Positions 1 through 11,955 are shown, numbered from the stretch's first letter. The stretch: 21,546 nt of DNA from Cylindrodendrum hubeiense (GCA_014621425.1 JAANBB010000582.1:1-21546), one strand, 5' to 3'. The notes: generated by a model not told the origin, from the sequence alone. A program made the numbers and translations.

Positions 1-1348
1 CAGATCGATCGTCTCCCTCCTCACTCGCCCCCGTCGGATGCGGCGCGCGCCGTCGACGGGGCAGGGACCGGCCTTATTCATTATTGTCACGTCACTTTTT
101 ACGCAATGCCCGTTTGGCTGCCGCTGCCGCTGCAACAGCCGACTTTAGGGTTTTGTTTGTCGTGTTTGCTGTCTTTGTTGTACAAACCACTCTGCAGCAA
201 TGGATCCCATGAGTAATGCTAATTGTCCGAATTGGTTCAAGTTCCTGTCCTGGTCACACGGGCAAAGCACCTTCGCGATTAAGTTGGGGGTGGCAAAGAG
301 TGCCTTGAAGCAGCCGGTGAGAGGGACTTTGGGCTCGTCACTCCGTGTGCATCCATTTAATAGCATGCCTGGTTCTTACGCAATTGTCTCCATCCCTCTT
401 CTAGACCGTAAACTACAAAGATGAGACCTAATACACCTGGATTTACTCCTTTCTTGCTGATAACATTCACACATTCCCCCACACATCGGACAACACCTCC
501 GTTTCATCAATGCATGTGGATGTGGCCCATCTTCGCCCTCACCTCCGTCTGTCTCTCGTGATCCCCCTTTCCCAATCGGCCTTCTCTCCCGTCTCACCTC
601 TCACTTCTCACCCAGCCCACAAATCACAGCCAGTTTACGTGAGCCCTTCCATTCACCCCAACTTTCCTGACTTGCCCGTGTCCTCACGTGCCATGTTGTA
701 CTCTGCGCTCTGTCTTTCACCGGAAACTCTCTTATTATCAAACCTCATTCGCGCAGCTACGTGCTGGGGTGTTTTCATCCACACCGTCAACGCATCTCGA
801 GCAGTCCGCCAGTTCAAGGACTCGGCCGCTGCCTCTTTCCGAAACATGCAGCAGTCACCCACGCCGCCAAATAGACTCGGGAACTTGTCTTGGAAAGGCG
901 ATGCCACACCAGGCATCAAAATGACAGGCTGAGCTGGCTCCTCTTACAAGTTACAGTAGTTGATGCTTCTCAACGCTCGCCTTTGGTGCACTGCCCCCAC
1001 AGCCATTCGCCTTCATCTTACATCACCACCGTTGCAAGCGTCGTGACACACAATAATACAAAACTCCATCAGGTCAGTCCTACATACACACTAGACGCCT
1101 TCATGTCCATGGCCTTCGTCCTGGGGGTATATGCCATGTCATGCCTGCCGAGTCTGTCCGTCCATTATCATCTCTCAACTGCTCTTTCAAACACAAAGCA
1201 ACCAAGAAAGAGGCTTACTGTTAAGCCAACGCCAACCCAACTTCTCCGTCGTATATGTCGATACCGACTTGCGTCCTCAAATATACCACCGCCAAAGCAA
1301 GTCTACTAGCTCCATCTCCAGGACAAGCCGGCTAATAAGCCTCTCGCC
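1..1348. other. Intergenic stretch, no supported gene
   Basis: Several open frames of 73-154 codons occur on both strands. They overlap each other, lack recognisable domains, and are rich in Ser, Pro, His and Thr, as expected from translating a C/T-rich non-coding strand. The only structure I see is a perfect 8-bp inverted repeat (arms 29-36 and 54-61, GC-rich spacer) near the left edge. The right part should hold the 3' end signals of the minus-strand gene that stops at 1349. The rest may be promoter or leader of a gene outside the window. Confidence 0.6.
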
Positions 1349-3997
1349 TCAGCGGCTATTGTTAACCACCACTGCGTTCCCATTTAGCGCCTTGCGTCTC
1401 TTCATACCGCCGTCTTCCTCCCGATCCTCTCGATTCTCCAGTGAATCCATTCGGTCCGAGAGCACCCTCAATTGGTTACTAATACCAGCCCCAGTCGGGA
1501 TTGTTGCGTTGATATGCTGCACAATATCCGTGTACATCCGTCTCGTGTTGAACGTGTTCATCCACGCGCTCAGGTGCATGAGTTGCATCTGGTGACCTTC
1601 GTATCCTCTTCTAAGCTCATCACGAAGCTCCTCCACCTGGTTGTTTAGGGTTGAGAGAGTATTTCTATGCCCCTCGACTTCCCTGCCATACTCGTGGATC
1701 TGGTTGCTGGTGTACACTTTCCATGTTTCCTGCTCAGCCTTGGCTTCGTCAACTGCTTTCTGAAATGATAAGGCATTGTCTGTCGACGATGTGGTCGCAT
1801 CGACCGCTCGCTGGAGTGACAAGACGCCGCTGGACAGAAGACTGACTCTGTCATCAGTTCCCATTCTAGCCTGTCTCTCATTATCAATGAATGTGCCCAA
1901 TTTAGTAGCTACATTGTTTAGATGGTTGGTGAGCACCTCCCGCAACTTTTGCTCCGAGGTGGCCAATTCCGGCTTCAAGACTTCGCGCACTTTGTCCTCT
2001 GTCATGGCGTTCTGCCCAGTACCAACAGTGTTCTTCTCGAGCAGCTTTTTTAATGCGCTGGCGAGTTCCGGCTGCAAGATCTCACGCACTGTTTCCTCCA
2101 GTATGGAATTCGGCCTAGTGCTAATGGGCTCCGCCTTGCGTAGTTTGTCAACTGCATTGGCTAGTTCCGGCTTCAAGATCTCGCGCACTTTTTCTTCCGT
2201 CATGGTGTTCGACTTGGTGCGAGCAGTGTCTTGCTTGGACAGCTTTTCTACTGCGTTGGCAAGTTCCGGCTTCAAGATATTGCGAACCTTTTCCTCCGTC
2301 ATGGGGTTCGGCTCAGTTAGTTTCTCAACTGCGTTGGCGAGTTCTGACTTGAGTATTTCGTGCATCCTTTCCTCTGTCATAGGTTTGGGGTTGGTAATAG
2401 CACTGTCGTCGTCCAACCGTTTCTGAATTGCTGAGACGTTCTCGAGCAGTTGCTCTATCTTGTAAAGAGGATATTTCGACACACTTGACTGAAGCAAGGT
2501 TATCTTAGTCGTAATAGTGTCCAGCATGGTCTTTTGGTTTGTGATGCGGTTTCCGTGGTCCATAACAAAGGAATTCAATGCCAATATATCAGGAATTTTC
2601 CTTGCCAGCACAAGACCAGATTCTCTCAATTCGTCAAGTTGGCCTGGCAGTTCATCTCTGATCTCCGCAACATTCATAAGTGCAGAGGCTATTTGACTGT
2701 GGACATTTTGCAACTTGTCGTTTTGTTGTTTGATAACTTCTTTGAAGTGGGCATCAGACACATTAGGCTCAGACTCAGGTTGATGTTTTGACTCGGGTTG
2801 ATGTTTGGGCGTATTCTGGTGTTTGGTCGCCATGTCGGCGAGTTGTTCATTAAATTGATTGCACATTCCCGTGACTCGTAAGTTCACGGCAGCGAAGCCG
2901 CCATCAGATTTCCGCTCGATTCGGTCGAATTTCTCTTCCAATTGCTTAAGTGTTCCGGTCATTTCGACATGACTCTTTTTCAGTTCTTGGTTCTCAGACT
3001 CGAGGCGTTTCCTCTCGTTGCCGGTAGCTTCAAACTGGGTCTTCAGCTCCTGTAAGTCATTGTCAAACTTGCGTTTGAGTTCATTGAGCTTATCATCTAG
3101 TTGAGGATTGAGTGGTTCGGAGGTCGATGTTTGCTGCTGTATCAGCCGTTTGCCGAGGTCCGGGGACTGGCTCTTGGCTATATCGGTCCTGGTTGGCTCA
3201 CTCGCGGCCGAGTCTCTCCTAGTTGGATCCTGGATATGCTGGTCGTCCGCTTGGCCAGCTAGGCCTGACAGTATTTGGTTTGTAGATAGATGACCAAACT
3301 GGGACTGTAGCTTTTCATCTACAGCTTTGATCGATTTGTTGCACATGGCCAAATCATTCGCAGCCATCTTAATCTGGTCCTGGAACATTTCCGTGACGGA
3401 CGGAAAGTCCACCTGTTTAATACCCGATCGTGCATATTCGGCTCGCAGTTTCGCTAGTCTCTTGTTTGCCTCCTCTCTCTTCTGTATGCAAGACACCTTC
3501 TCGCAAATGAGATTCGTTAGAGGGTTGATCGGGGCATCTCTGGTGGTGTGTGCTGCGTCCGCGTCCGCCTTGGGCGTGTTCTGTGTCCTTGGTGCTGCTT
3601 ATTCTTAGTTATCGAATGTTCGAGTGTCAAGATAATACTGCCTACCCTGTCCTGAAACTTTGCCAGACTTTGTGGGTGTTCCCCTTGGTGACCTCGATCT
3701 GCCAGAAAAAGATCTGTTGGGTGGCCTTTGTGATGGAATCGAGGACATGTCCGAGTCCCGATCCCTGTCTCGCGTCCAGCCTGGGTCATTCCGATAGTCT
3801 GAGTTCCGACGGGAATATGAATTCTGTGGAGAGTCGCGGTTTCGAATAGGACTGCGGTCGTCGTAGGATCGGTCGCGGTCGTCGCGACTGTCGCGACTGT
3901 CGCGGCGTTCTGGAGGGTATTGGCGATTGTGGTGGTCGTGAAAATCCGAGGTCCGACGGCTGCCGTAGTCGGGGCGCCTATTCGGGCCTGCCATCAT
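1349..3997 (-). CDS. RD/RS-rich coiled-coil protein of unknown function
   Basis: I read two exons, 3997-3646 and 3594-1349, joined across a 51-nt intron (3595-3645, donor GTAGGC, ACTAAG-like branch, acceptor CAG). Joining them gives 865 residues without a stop and rescues the first exon from an in-frame stop inside the intron. Residues 1-115 are very rich in Arg, Asp and Ser (DSRDSRDDRDRS, FSGRSRSPRGTP), resembling RS/RD domains of RNA-associated proteins. From about residue 150 the chain is mostly charged heptad-like helix (for example KRLESENQELKK near 313-324), so long coiled coils are expected. Residues 523-668 hold five degenerate copies of a motif like MTEEKVREILKPELANAVEK. The C-terminus carries a basic patch, MKRRK. 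A nuclear or scaffold role is only an inference; I do not recognise the family. Two adjacent ATGs (3997, 3994) could start it. The divergent neighbour is RVB2. Confidence 0.75.
1943..2380 (-). repeat. Five degenerate protein-coding repeats (26-33 residue period)
   Basis: Inside the coiled-coil gene, five copies of a 21-residue motif start at residues 523, 549, 582, 615 and 648. The shared core is E-x-V-R-E-I-L-K-P-E-L-A-N-A-V-E-K-L. Copies 2-5 are spaced exactly 33 residues apart; the first spacing is 26. The DNA is visibly repeated on the plus strand as GCGAGTTCCGGCTTCAAGAT-like segments, so the array arose by internal duplication and then diverged. Linkers between copies are rich in Thr, Asn and Pro. 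Confidence 0.85.
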
Positions 3998-5307
3998 TGT
4001 ACTGGCAGCACAGAGGAGCGCGAAAGCATGCGCGAGTGAGGGGTGCTGTGAGACAAGATATGGAGTAGCAGACCAGTCCTGGATCCAATGCCATCAAGAG
4101 TGCGTGCGCAAGGGAGGGAGGAACCAGTTGCCTGGCTCAAGCCTAAGACCCTGAGACCGTTGTCACCTTGGGCGCGACCAAGCGGCCTCGCTGAACTACC
4201 TCAGGCCGGGGAAAGGCTGTGGTATATGGGGCAGAAGCGTTAGACGGACAAAAAGTGCGGGACGCGTGATTAGCAGGAAACCAGGAGGCAGTACAGAGCA
4301 GAGGGAACAGGATGGATGGGAGGGGATTGAAAGGAGAGAAAAAAGCAACGAGCGGGTGACGACACGCGGAGCGTTGGCCGATGGAAGACAAAGGGCAGAG
4401 GACAGAGGAGCTGCTGTTAGCCGCGCACCTTCTGAACAGTGTCCGCTGGTTCTTGGTCTTGCCTGTCAGTGCATCTGCTAGGCGGCTGCAAACGGAATCA
4501 AATAATGGATCTCGATTTGACGGACCGTGAATCACCGACAAGGGAAGGCGGTAACGTGGGTGGGCGTTGGTTCAGCAACATGGGAAGGAAGGGTCCGTTA
4601 TTTCGCCCCGCCATCCCTTGCTAGTAGGAAGATCACAGCCAACCAAGCTAATCTCGCTGCGCGTGTGGTTTTAGAAACGTCTGGAGCAAGCCGGCGGGAA
4701 GGCGCAAGGCCAGCTTCACCTGCCATCATGGGTGCATTCGTTCAACTACATACCTTACCTTAGGTTCCCAGGTACCTACCTATGATAGGCAATTAGAAGG
4801 TAATACAACAATCTCCTTGCGACCGCACAACAAGGCGTGGCCCGCCATCGCTCTCGCCTGATCCCCCGTAATTGATGCGCGCGATTCGCGATTGGGTTGC
4901 AATCGCACATCCATGGGCAGGTACCGTACGTTTGTGGGACACCAGGACTTGGAGTCAGCCGGTACCTGGGAGATTCCCCCGAGTCGCCAGTCGCGCAACC
5001 TCCACCACCTGGCGAGGCGTTTTAGCACCAACGCGCCAAGGGTACTCGGCAGCAAGTATATTCAGCTCAGTTCGCGACGCCCCACTCCTGAAGGCGGTGT
5101 GCGCGCTAGACCTGTGGCGCAGGCATATTTAGGAATAGGCGCTAGCCGCGCGCGCGCATGTTTTTTTCGACCAAGGCAGGTACGCATACCTAAGCAGGGA
5201 GCTTGAAAGACTCCAGCCTCATATTCCGTTGGCATTCCTACAACTGCCACAGCCCTGCTCTTCAACGTTAAAATCCCGGCCAACCTGCGAGCGCAACACG
5301 CGACAAG
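3998..5307. promoter_or_regulatory. Divergent intergenic region between coiled-coil gene and RVB2
   Basis: About 1.3 kb separates the two divergent start codons, so it should hold both promoters. Around 4265-4410 the plus strand is purine-rich (runs of GGA/GAA), meaning the minus strand, the sense strand of the coiled-coil gene, is pyrimidine-rich as in fungal leaders. A GGTACC/TACCTACC-rich patch lies at about 4755-4785, with further GGTACC or GTACCGTACG elements near 4919-4970. Open frames of 60-130 codons here have no recognisable domain and overlap on both strands. No clear TATA box was found. Confidence 0.55.
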
Positions 5308-6846
<1,539 letters not shown>

Positions 6847-7149
6847 ATAATCGGCGAGCAGGCCTGGCGTTTGGGAAACGGGTGTGTGGTCAATGGCGGA
6901 TGTGATGGATATTTGTACCATACGAAATGTGGCGTAGACGGTCCGTCAAAAACTAAAACACAGAACCAGTAATTCTTCTTCTATGGGTATCAAAAGCTTG
7001 TACATGTCTTATGCCTTGTAGTGCCGTTATGCAAGCCTCTACTCTGTGTTTGTGACTTTTGAACCACTCTCCTGATGCCAAAAAGAAGTCCCAGCCGAAC
7101 AACGCCCATTATTTCTTGCTCATTTCTTGAAGAATTCAACTAAAGGGCC
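6847..7149. other. Convergent 3' intergenic region
   Basis: About 300 nt lie between the RVB2 stop and the stop of the minus-strand lectin-like gene. It is more AT-rich than the flanking exons and contains no plausible gene, so it should hold the 3' untranslated regions and polyadenylation signals of both genes. Confidence 0.6.
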
Positions 7150-8772
7150 TCATGCTTCGCCACCCACTTCCTCGGGCTCGGTCCAAGCGGTGGCATCCTG
7201 CGACGACATGACGAGGGTGCTGTCCTGGAAGTATATCAAACGGACCTGGTTTTCAAACGAGACGGCGGTGATGCTGCTATCAGGCTTGCCCCAGTTGTCA
7301 TCTTGGTTGACGCTCCAGGGCGTCGTGGAGTTCTGGAAGTACGACACGATAGTACCCGTCGAGGGGTTGGTGTAGTAGAGGCGGTAGGACTCGAAGCTGG
7401 GGACGTAGATGCTCGCAAATGCGGCGCTGGGTGACCAACCGGAGCCAGGGCTTTCGTCGATGTCCAAAACTATAATGTGTAAGTCGATTGGAACTCACCC
7501 ATTCTTTCCATCACCCCCGAGGTCAAAGGGTGGGAGCGTTGAATTATGTAGAATCGCTACAGGGGAGGGTATACGTACCATCATCCGCGCCGAGAATATC
7601 AGAGTAGTCAACATAGCGTAATCTCTCAGTCGTGTTGGACACGTAGAAGACGTGCAGTTCAGTCGCGTTGGCCGCCGCCGCCGCGATGGACGAGCCCTCA
7701 CGGACATTGCCCACGAGATTCGATCCAGTCCACTGGCCGTCGTCGTCGTCATGCAGGACCCAGATGTTGGCGCCGGGGGCCTGGAAGTAGACGCGCATCG
7801 AGTCATTACTGAGGCGCAGGGCGGCCAGTTTGGTGTCCGGGTGGACGCCGTTGGTCGCGTTGGTCGAGATGATGGAGTTGGAGGTGACGGAGCAAGGCCC
7901 CGTCTGGCCGTTACTACCATCATCATCGTCGTCATCGTCTTCGTCTTCGTCTTCATCTTCGTCGGCGTCGAGGCTACCGCAGCTCAGGACGGCCTGGGCG
8001 ATTTGGGTCTCGTTGTCTGATGTGATGACATAGTAGAGCCGGGTTTCGATTCTTGACGACGAGAGCCCGGCAGCAGCAGCCATGGGCGCACCCCAGTTGG
8101 GCTCAATGTCCAGATCCAAGGTGTAATCGTCAGTGCCTTCGTCATCGTGGATGCGACGGTAGTGGATGTTCGTTGTGTTGAGGTCGTTGTAGAAGACCTG
8201 TGGGTTCTGGTTGTCGTCGTCGGTGACAATGGACGCGGCCATGCAGCGCTCATCCGCGTCAATCGGTCCAGTTTTCCTCGGCACATGTCCACTGCTCGTC
8301 TCGGTCGGTGATGAGCCACTGTCATTGTTGTTGTCGTCTGAGCTTGAGCTATTGGCGTGTAGACCGCCAACAACACCACCAACGATGGCAGCCACCAGCA
8401 CGGCAGTGAGCACGGCGAGGGCGATGAAGAATGTGCGCCGCTTCATGCCACAGCATGTGCGCTTCGGGGAGGCAGTAGCTATTGAAGCCTCGCCGCCTCT
8501 GATATCACCTCCAGCACCCTTGTTTGCGACCACCTCCTTCTGGGTATCATCGAATGTGGGAATCAGGCCGTCGTGGGTCGTCTCGACAGCGATCTTGTCG
8601 CAGCCCTCCAAGTCAGGCTGCGGCCCGGTGACCACCTCGGGCGCATTTGCATCGTCTGGGCCGCTGACCACGATGGGATATCTTTCATCGTCACGCTGGA
8701 GGGTTATGTGTTAACGAGGTTCAGTGGGGTGTTAGGAGCTGTGTGAGGGGGAAGATGAACAAGACATACCAT
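7150..8772 (-). CDS. Type II membrane protein with fucose-lectin-like six-repeat propeller
   Basis: Three coding exons, 8772-8770, 8695-7579 and 7469-7150, give 479 residues. Exon 1 contributes only the ATG, followed at once by a 74-nt intron (GTATGT...CTAAC...CAG). The second intron is 109 nt (GTACGT...TAG). Residues 2-85 are polar and cytosolic, ending in CCGMKRR. One membrane helix follows at about 90-113 (FFIALAVLTAVLVAAIVGGV), then an extracellular Ser/Asn/Asp linker. Blade-like motifs of the form h-h-F/Y-Y recur at about residues 167 (QVFY), 220 (RLYY), 301 (MRVYF), 348 (LHVFY), 402 (YRLYY) and 449 (VRLIYF). This roughly 50-residue period and count fit the six-bladed fold of fungal fucose-specific lectins. 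Many N-x-S/T sites fit a glycosylated surface. Sugar binding is not shown: I could not place the Arg/Glu/Trp ligand set. An acidic Asp/Glu tract at 244-260 lies between blades 2 and 3. Confidence 0.85.
7919..7969 (-). repeat. Asp/Glu-coding trinucleotide repeat
   Basis: On the plus strand this reads as mixed (TCG/TCA/TCT)n, on the coding strand as (GAC/GAT/GAA)n, encoding DADEDEDEDEDDDDDDD in the extracellular propeller region of the lectin-like protein. It is a likely length-variable microsatellite inserted between predicted blades 2 and 3. Confidence 0.85.
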
Positions 8773-10705
8773 GGTAAGTTCCGAACGTCAACCCGAAGGT
8801 TTCAGATATGTAGGATGAGATGGGATATTATCGACCTTGTCTTGGGGATCTCAGTCCAGGAGGATCCTTACTGGCCGGTCAAACGGGAATCAGACGTGAA
8901 GGAAGAGATATGGTCGAGATGAGGATGGACCCTGGCGGAGAAGGATTGGGCACTCGCGAAGAAGCCATGGTTCCAAACCTCCCGTAGCGAAGCCAAGCCG
9001 GAGCTGAGGTGGAATAAGGGCTACGGGTACTTCCGAGGGACCCTCCCTAGTCCTCCCCAGGATGAGAAAAGGCTGATAAAGCAGGCATATCCACAAGTCT
9101 AACGCATGCCTGGTCGATCATCGGCTGTGTTGGTCTCGGCGGTTTCGCTAGATGGATCGTGGATGGATCGTGGATGGAAAAGACAGGCACAGCGTGTGGT
9201 TGTAAGTGGCTGTCGGCCGCTGGGAGGGCTAGCCATTGGCCAACTAGCCTACCAGGACAAGACGCTTCTTTGGCCCGCTTCTTTAGCCATGTTTCCCACG
9301 CCACGGGGCGAAGCACAGGGCCGAGGGGGATGTACTACGTAGTAGCTGAAGGAACCATGCGATTGCAGATACCAGTGTGGGACGTGGGAGCCAGGGAGAG
9401 GATCATGGTTGGGCGGGTGGTGCGACCATCGTTTGTAGTGACGACGCCGTGTGCTTGGCGCGGCGGCCGGTCATGGGTCGGCGGGACGTCGATGGAGTCG
9501 ATGGAGCTGATGGAGTCGATAGAGCCAAAGCTCAGTTCGTCCCGGGCTGGGGAAGAATAATAAGACGCAATGCCGTATGTGGCTTTACGTACTACGTGGT
9601 GTGTTTGTTTTTAGATGCAATCCCTGGAACTTGGAACAGGGACCTTGGATTTACTACATAGTACGTAGTAAGTTGGCGTTCGTCTCAATCCACACACAAC
9701 GCGACATCGGCGTCGGCTATAAAGTTATCAAGGTGGTGATCCAATCTGATAGCTCTAGATACTCAAACAGATTGCGGTGAAAAATAACTGGCCCAGTAAT
9801 CCCAGCAACACAAGTCTAACCCACCTCCCCATCACTCAAGTCAGGCCATCGCCGCCTTTCCACCGACATGGTCGATTGCCCTGAGGGTGAGCAGTTCATA
9901 CTACGTAGCACAGACGCAGTCCATACAAACGCAGTCTGCATGTCTCTATTTTAGCCCCCCCTCCCCACCCGGGGCCGAGACATGGAGGTCCGTCCTTCGG
10001 ATGTCTTATTATTACTAGCCCCAGTTTCCACTCAACATGGCGCAAGACAGGCAAGGATAGCCCAGCCAACGACTCTATCGGACTGCCATAGCACTTTGCC
10101 ATCCATGATAGACGGCGAAACGAATGGCTGATGTTTATTCTGACGAGAAACAACAGGGTCGTAAGATGAGTGAGTGACAGTACAGACGCTTTGCACTCCA
10201 AACTGCCCTACGCTCAGCTCCCGGTACAGGAATCGGGATGATTGGCATTGTCGTGGCAGCGGGCGGGCAATCTTTCTGTCCCTCTCTCGGCATGCGGGCG
10301 ACATTTCCCATGGTTTTCCAGTAGTTCCTTGGCTTCACTGTTCAAATGCAGTTATTAGGTTCGCCCAGCCGCCAAAGGAGGCTGAGTCTACACAGCGGAT
10401 TGCGTTGGTTTGGCCTAGTTCGTATAGACGACCAGGGCCTAGTTCGCGTACGCGTAGACGATCATGGTGATCCACATCTCATGGCACCTCTGCGCCTTTC
10501 TGGTAATTTGGGTCCCGCCGTGGGGGAAGTCTATTCCATCAACAGCCTATCAACCTCTACTTATCTACTACGCATGAGTCCAGCACCATCCATGCGTGTC
10601 GACTATGTGAATAATTTACAGTGAATATCCGGGAAGCGGCCCCGTGTATCTTTCTTTACCTCCGTCGTGGTATTCGGCGCAGCAAAGTACCAAGAGCCGA
10701 AACCC
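8773..10705. other. Long intergenic stretch upstream of the lectin-like gene
   Basis: This 1.9 kb holds the promoter of the minus-strand lectin-like gene on its left and the 3' flank of the DJ-1/PfpI gene on its right. It contains short tandem repeats (ATGGATCGTGG units at 9152-9177; GTCGATGGAG-like units near 9489-9520) and several TACTACGTA elements between 9333 and 9910. A plus-strand TATAAAG lies at 9718-9724, with an ATG at 9868 followed by a GTGAGC donor-like site. That could mark a tiny spliced gene but is unproven. Other open frames of 60-133 codons show no domain and look like chance. Confidence 0.5.
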
Positions 10706-11611
10706 TCAAGTAGACTGCTTGCAGGGCTTGACCACCGTAGGCTCGACGCCCAAGATCTCGGAGAACGGGTCGTCGTCGGCCGCCAACGGCTGATGCTCGA
10801 TCATGTTGGCAATGGTTTGCGACTGCTCAGAGCCCCAGTAGGTCTCGAGGAAGGCAAAGACAAGGTCCAGCGCGGACGTGACCTAGCGGTTGTTAGCATC
10901 ATATTTATCACCTGCCAGTAGCAGTAAACATGGGAGAGGATATGGACTTACACCGGATGAGGACCAGACCTTGCCATCAATGACGAAGCGGGCGGGCGAC
11001 ACCCATTTGACATTGGGTCCCTTGGCCGTCATGACGGACCAGGCCTTCTTATTGGTCGTAGCCATCTTCCCGTCCAGCACGCCCGCCTGGGCGGCAACGC
11101 CGGCTCCCGTGCAGACAGTCATCAGGATCTTCACCTTGGGGAACATCTTCTTGATGTATGCAATTTCGGCACTCAGGTTGGGGCTGCGGGCACCGGGGCC
11201 ACCAGGGACGATGAGGACGTCCAGATCGAGGTCATCATCGAAGGTGTTAGTCGGCTGGATGACGGGAAAGAAGCTCGAGTTGAAAGGGTTCATAGTCGAG
11301 GGCTCAGTCGTAACGGGGTCGAGACTCGCGGCGATGAGGTGTAGATTCAGCTGCTGGGCCGTCAGGGACAGGAGCTGGAGGGGGTCGAGTGTGCCGAAGA
11401 CGTCGACCATGTCAAATGCTCGGAACAGGACCATGCCAATGTTGCGGATGTCTGAGCCCTGAAGGTCCGGGATCGCTGCCGGCGTCACGCACGTGCTGTT
11501 GGACGCCGTGAACGCCCTGACGCCATCATGGTGGCGCTCGGGGATGGCCGAAGCTGAAGCCGTCGTGAAGATGGCCAAGCTGCCGACGAGGTAAGAGGCG
11601 GAGAATCGCAT
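10706..11611 (-). CDS. Secreted DJ-1/PfpI (ThiJ) family protein
   Basis: Two exons, 11611-10952 and 10882-10706, are joined across a 69-nt intron (GTAAGT...GCTAAC...TAG) to give 278 residues. The join restores the family sequence SSGVTSALDLVFAFLE; without splicing the frame runs into intron. Residues 1-22 form a signal peptide (hydrophobic LVGSLAIFTTASASA), and N-x-S/T sites follow, so secretion is predicted. The glutamine-amidotransferase-like fold is shown by IGMVLFRAFDMVDVFGTLD (58-76), the Gly-rich turn VLIVPGGPGARS (132-143) and the nucleophile elbow MTVCTGAG with Cys167. Asp70 sits where isocyanide-hydratase-like members carry an acidic residue. The position often held by His in ATTH is Asn187 (MATTNKKAW). 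Members include chaperones, glyoxalases and isonitrile hydratases; the substrate here cannot be told. The nearest TATA-like element is 337 nt upstream of the ATG. Confidence 0.9.
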
Positions 11612-11947
11612 GGCTTTGATCGGGTTGATGGATCGCTTGTGTGGAACGAGTTTCTCGTCGGTGAGGTTGTTGTTTGTTTAATGAATGTAATAGAAAGAGC
11701 GAGCTCGACGGCCAGCGTCAATAGTCGTAAAGTAGTACCTGAGTGAGAGAACGGACGCTTGTCTCAGAGGTGGCCAAAGACAGCGGGACTCAGGACCTGC
11801 TTGAAAGAATCTCAAAGTCTCTCTGAAGAACAAGCAACGAATAAGTGAACACAGGCGGGAACAGATAAAGACAATACGAATCGAAAACTCTCAAAGCTCT
11901 TACCGTCGAAGAAACAAACGCACCACCACCACCACAGACTCGGGCCC

Positions 11948-11955
11948 TTATATAT
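11948..11955 (-). promoter_or_regulatory. TATA-like element upstream of DJ-1/PfpI gene
   Basis: The minus strand reads TATATAAG here, 337 nt upstream of the ATG at 11611. A start site some 30-100 nt downstream would leave a leader of about 240-300 nt. The position fits a core promoter, but TATA-like strings also occur by chance. Confidence 0.4.

Noticed and set aside
510..1595. Plus-strand open frames of 139-154 codons near the left end
   Set aside because: They overlap each other in different frames, are compositionally biased, and the last one runs antisense into the coiled-coil gene. I found no domain or clear splice structure.
9159..9661. Plus-strand frames with MESMELMESIE-like repeats
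   Set aside because: The repeat comes from a GATGGAGTC-type DNA repeat; no start context, splice signals or domain support a gene.
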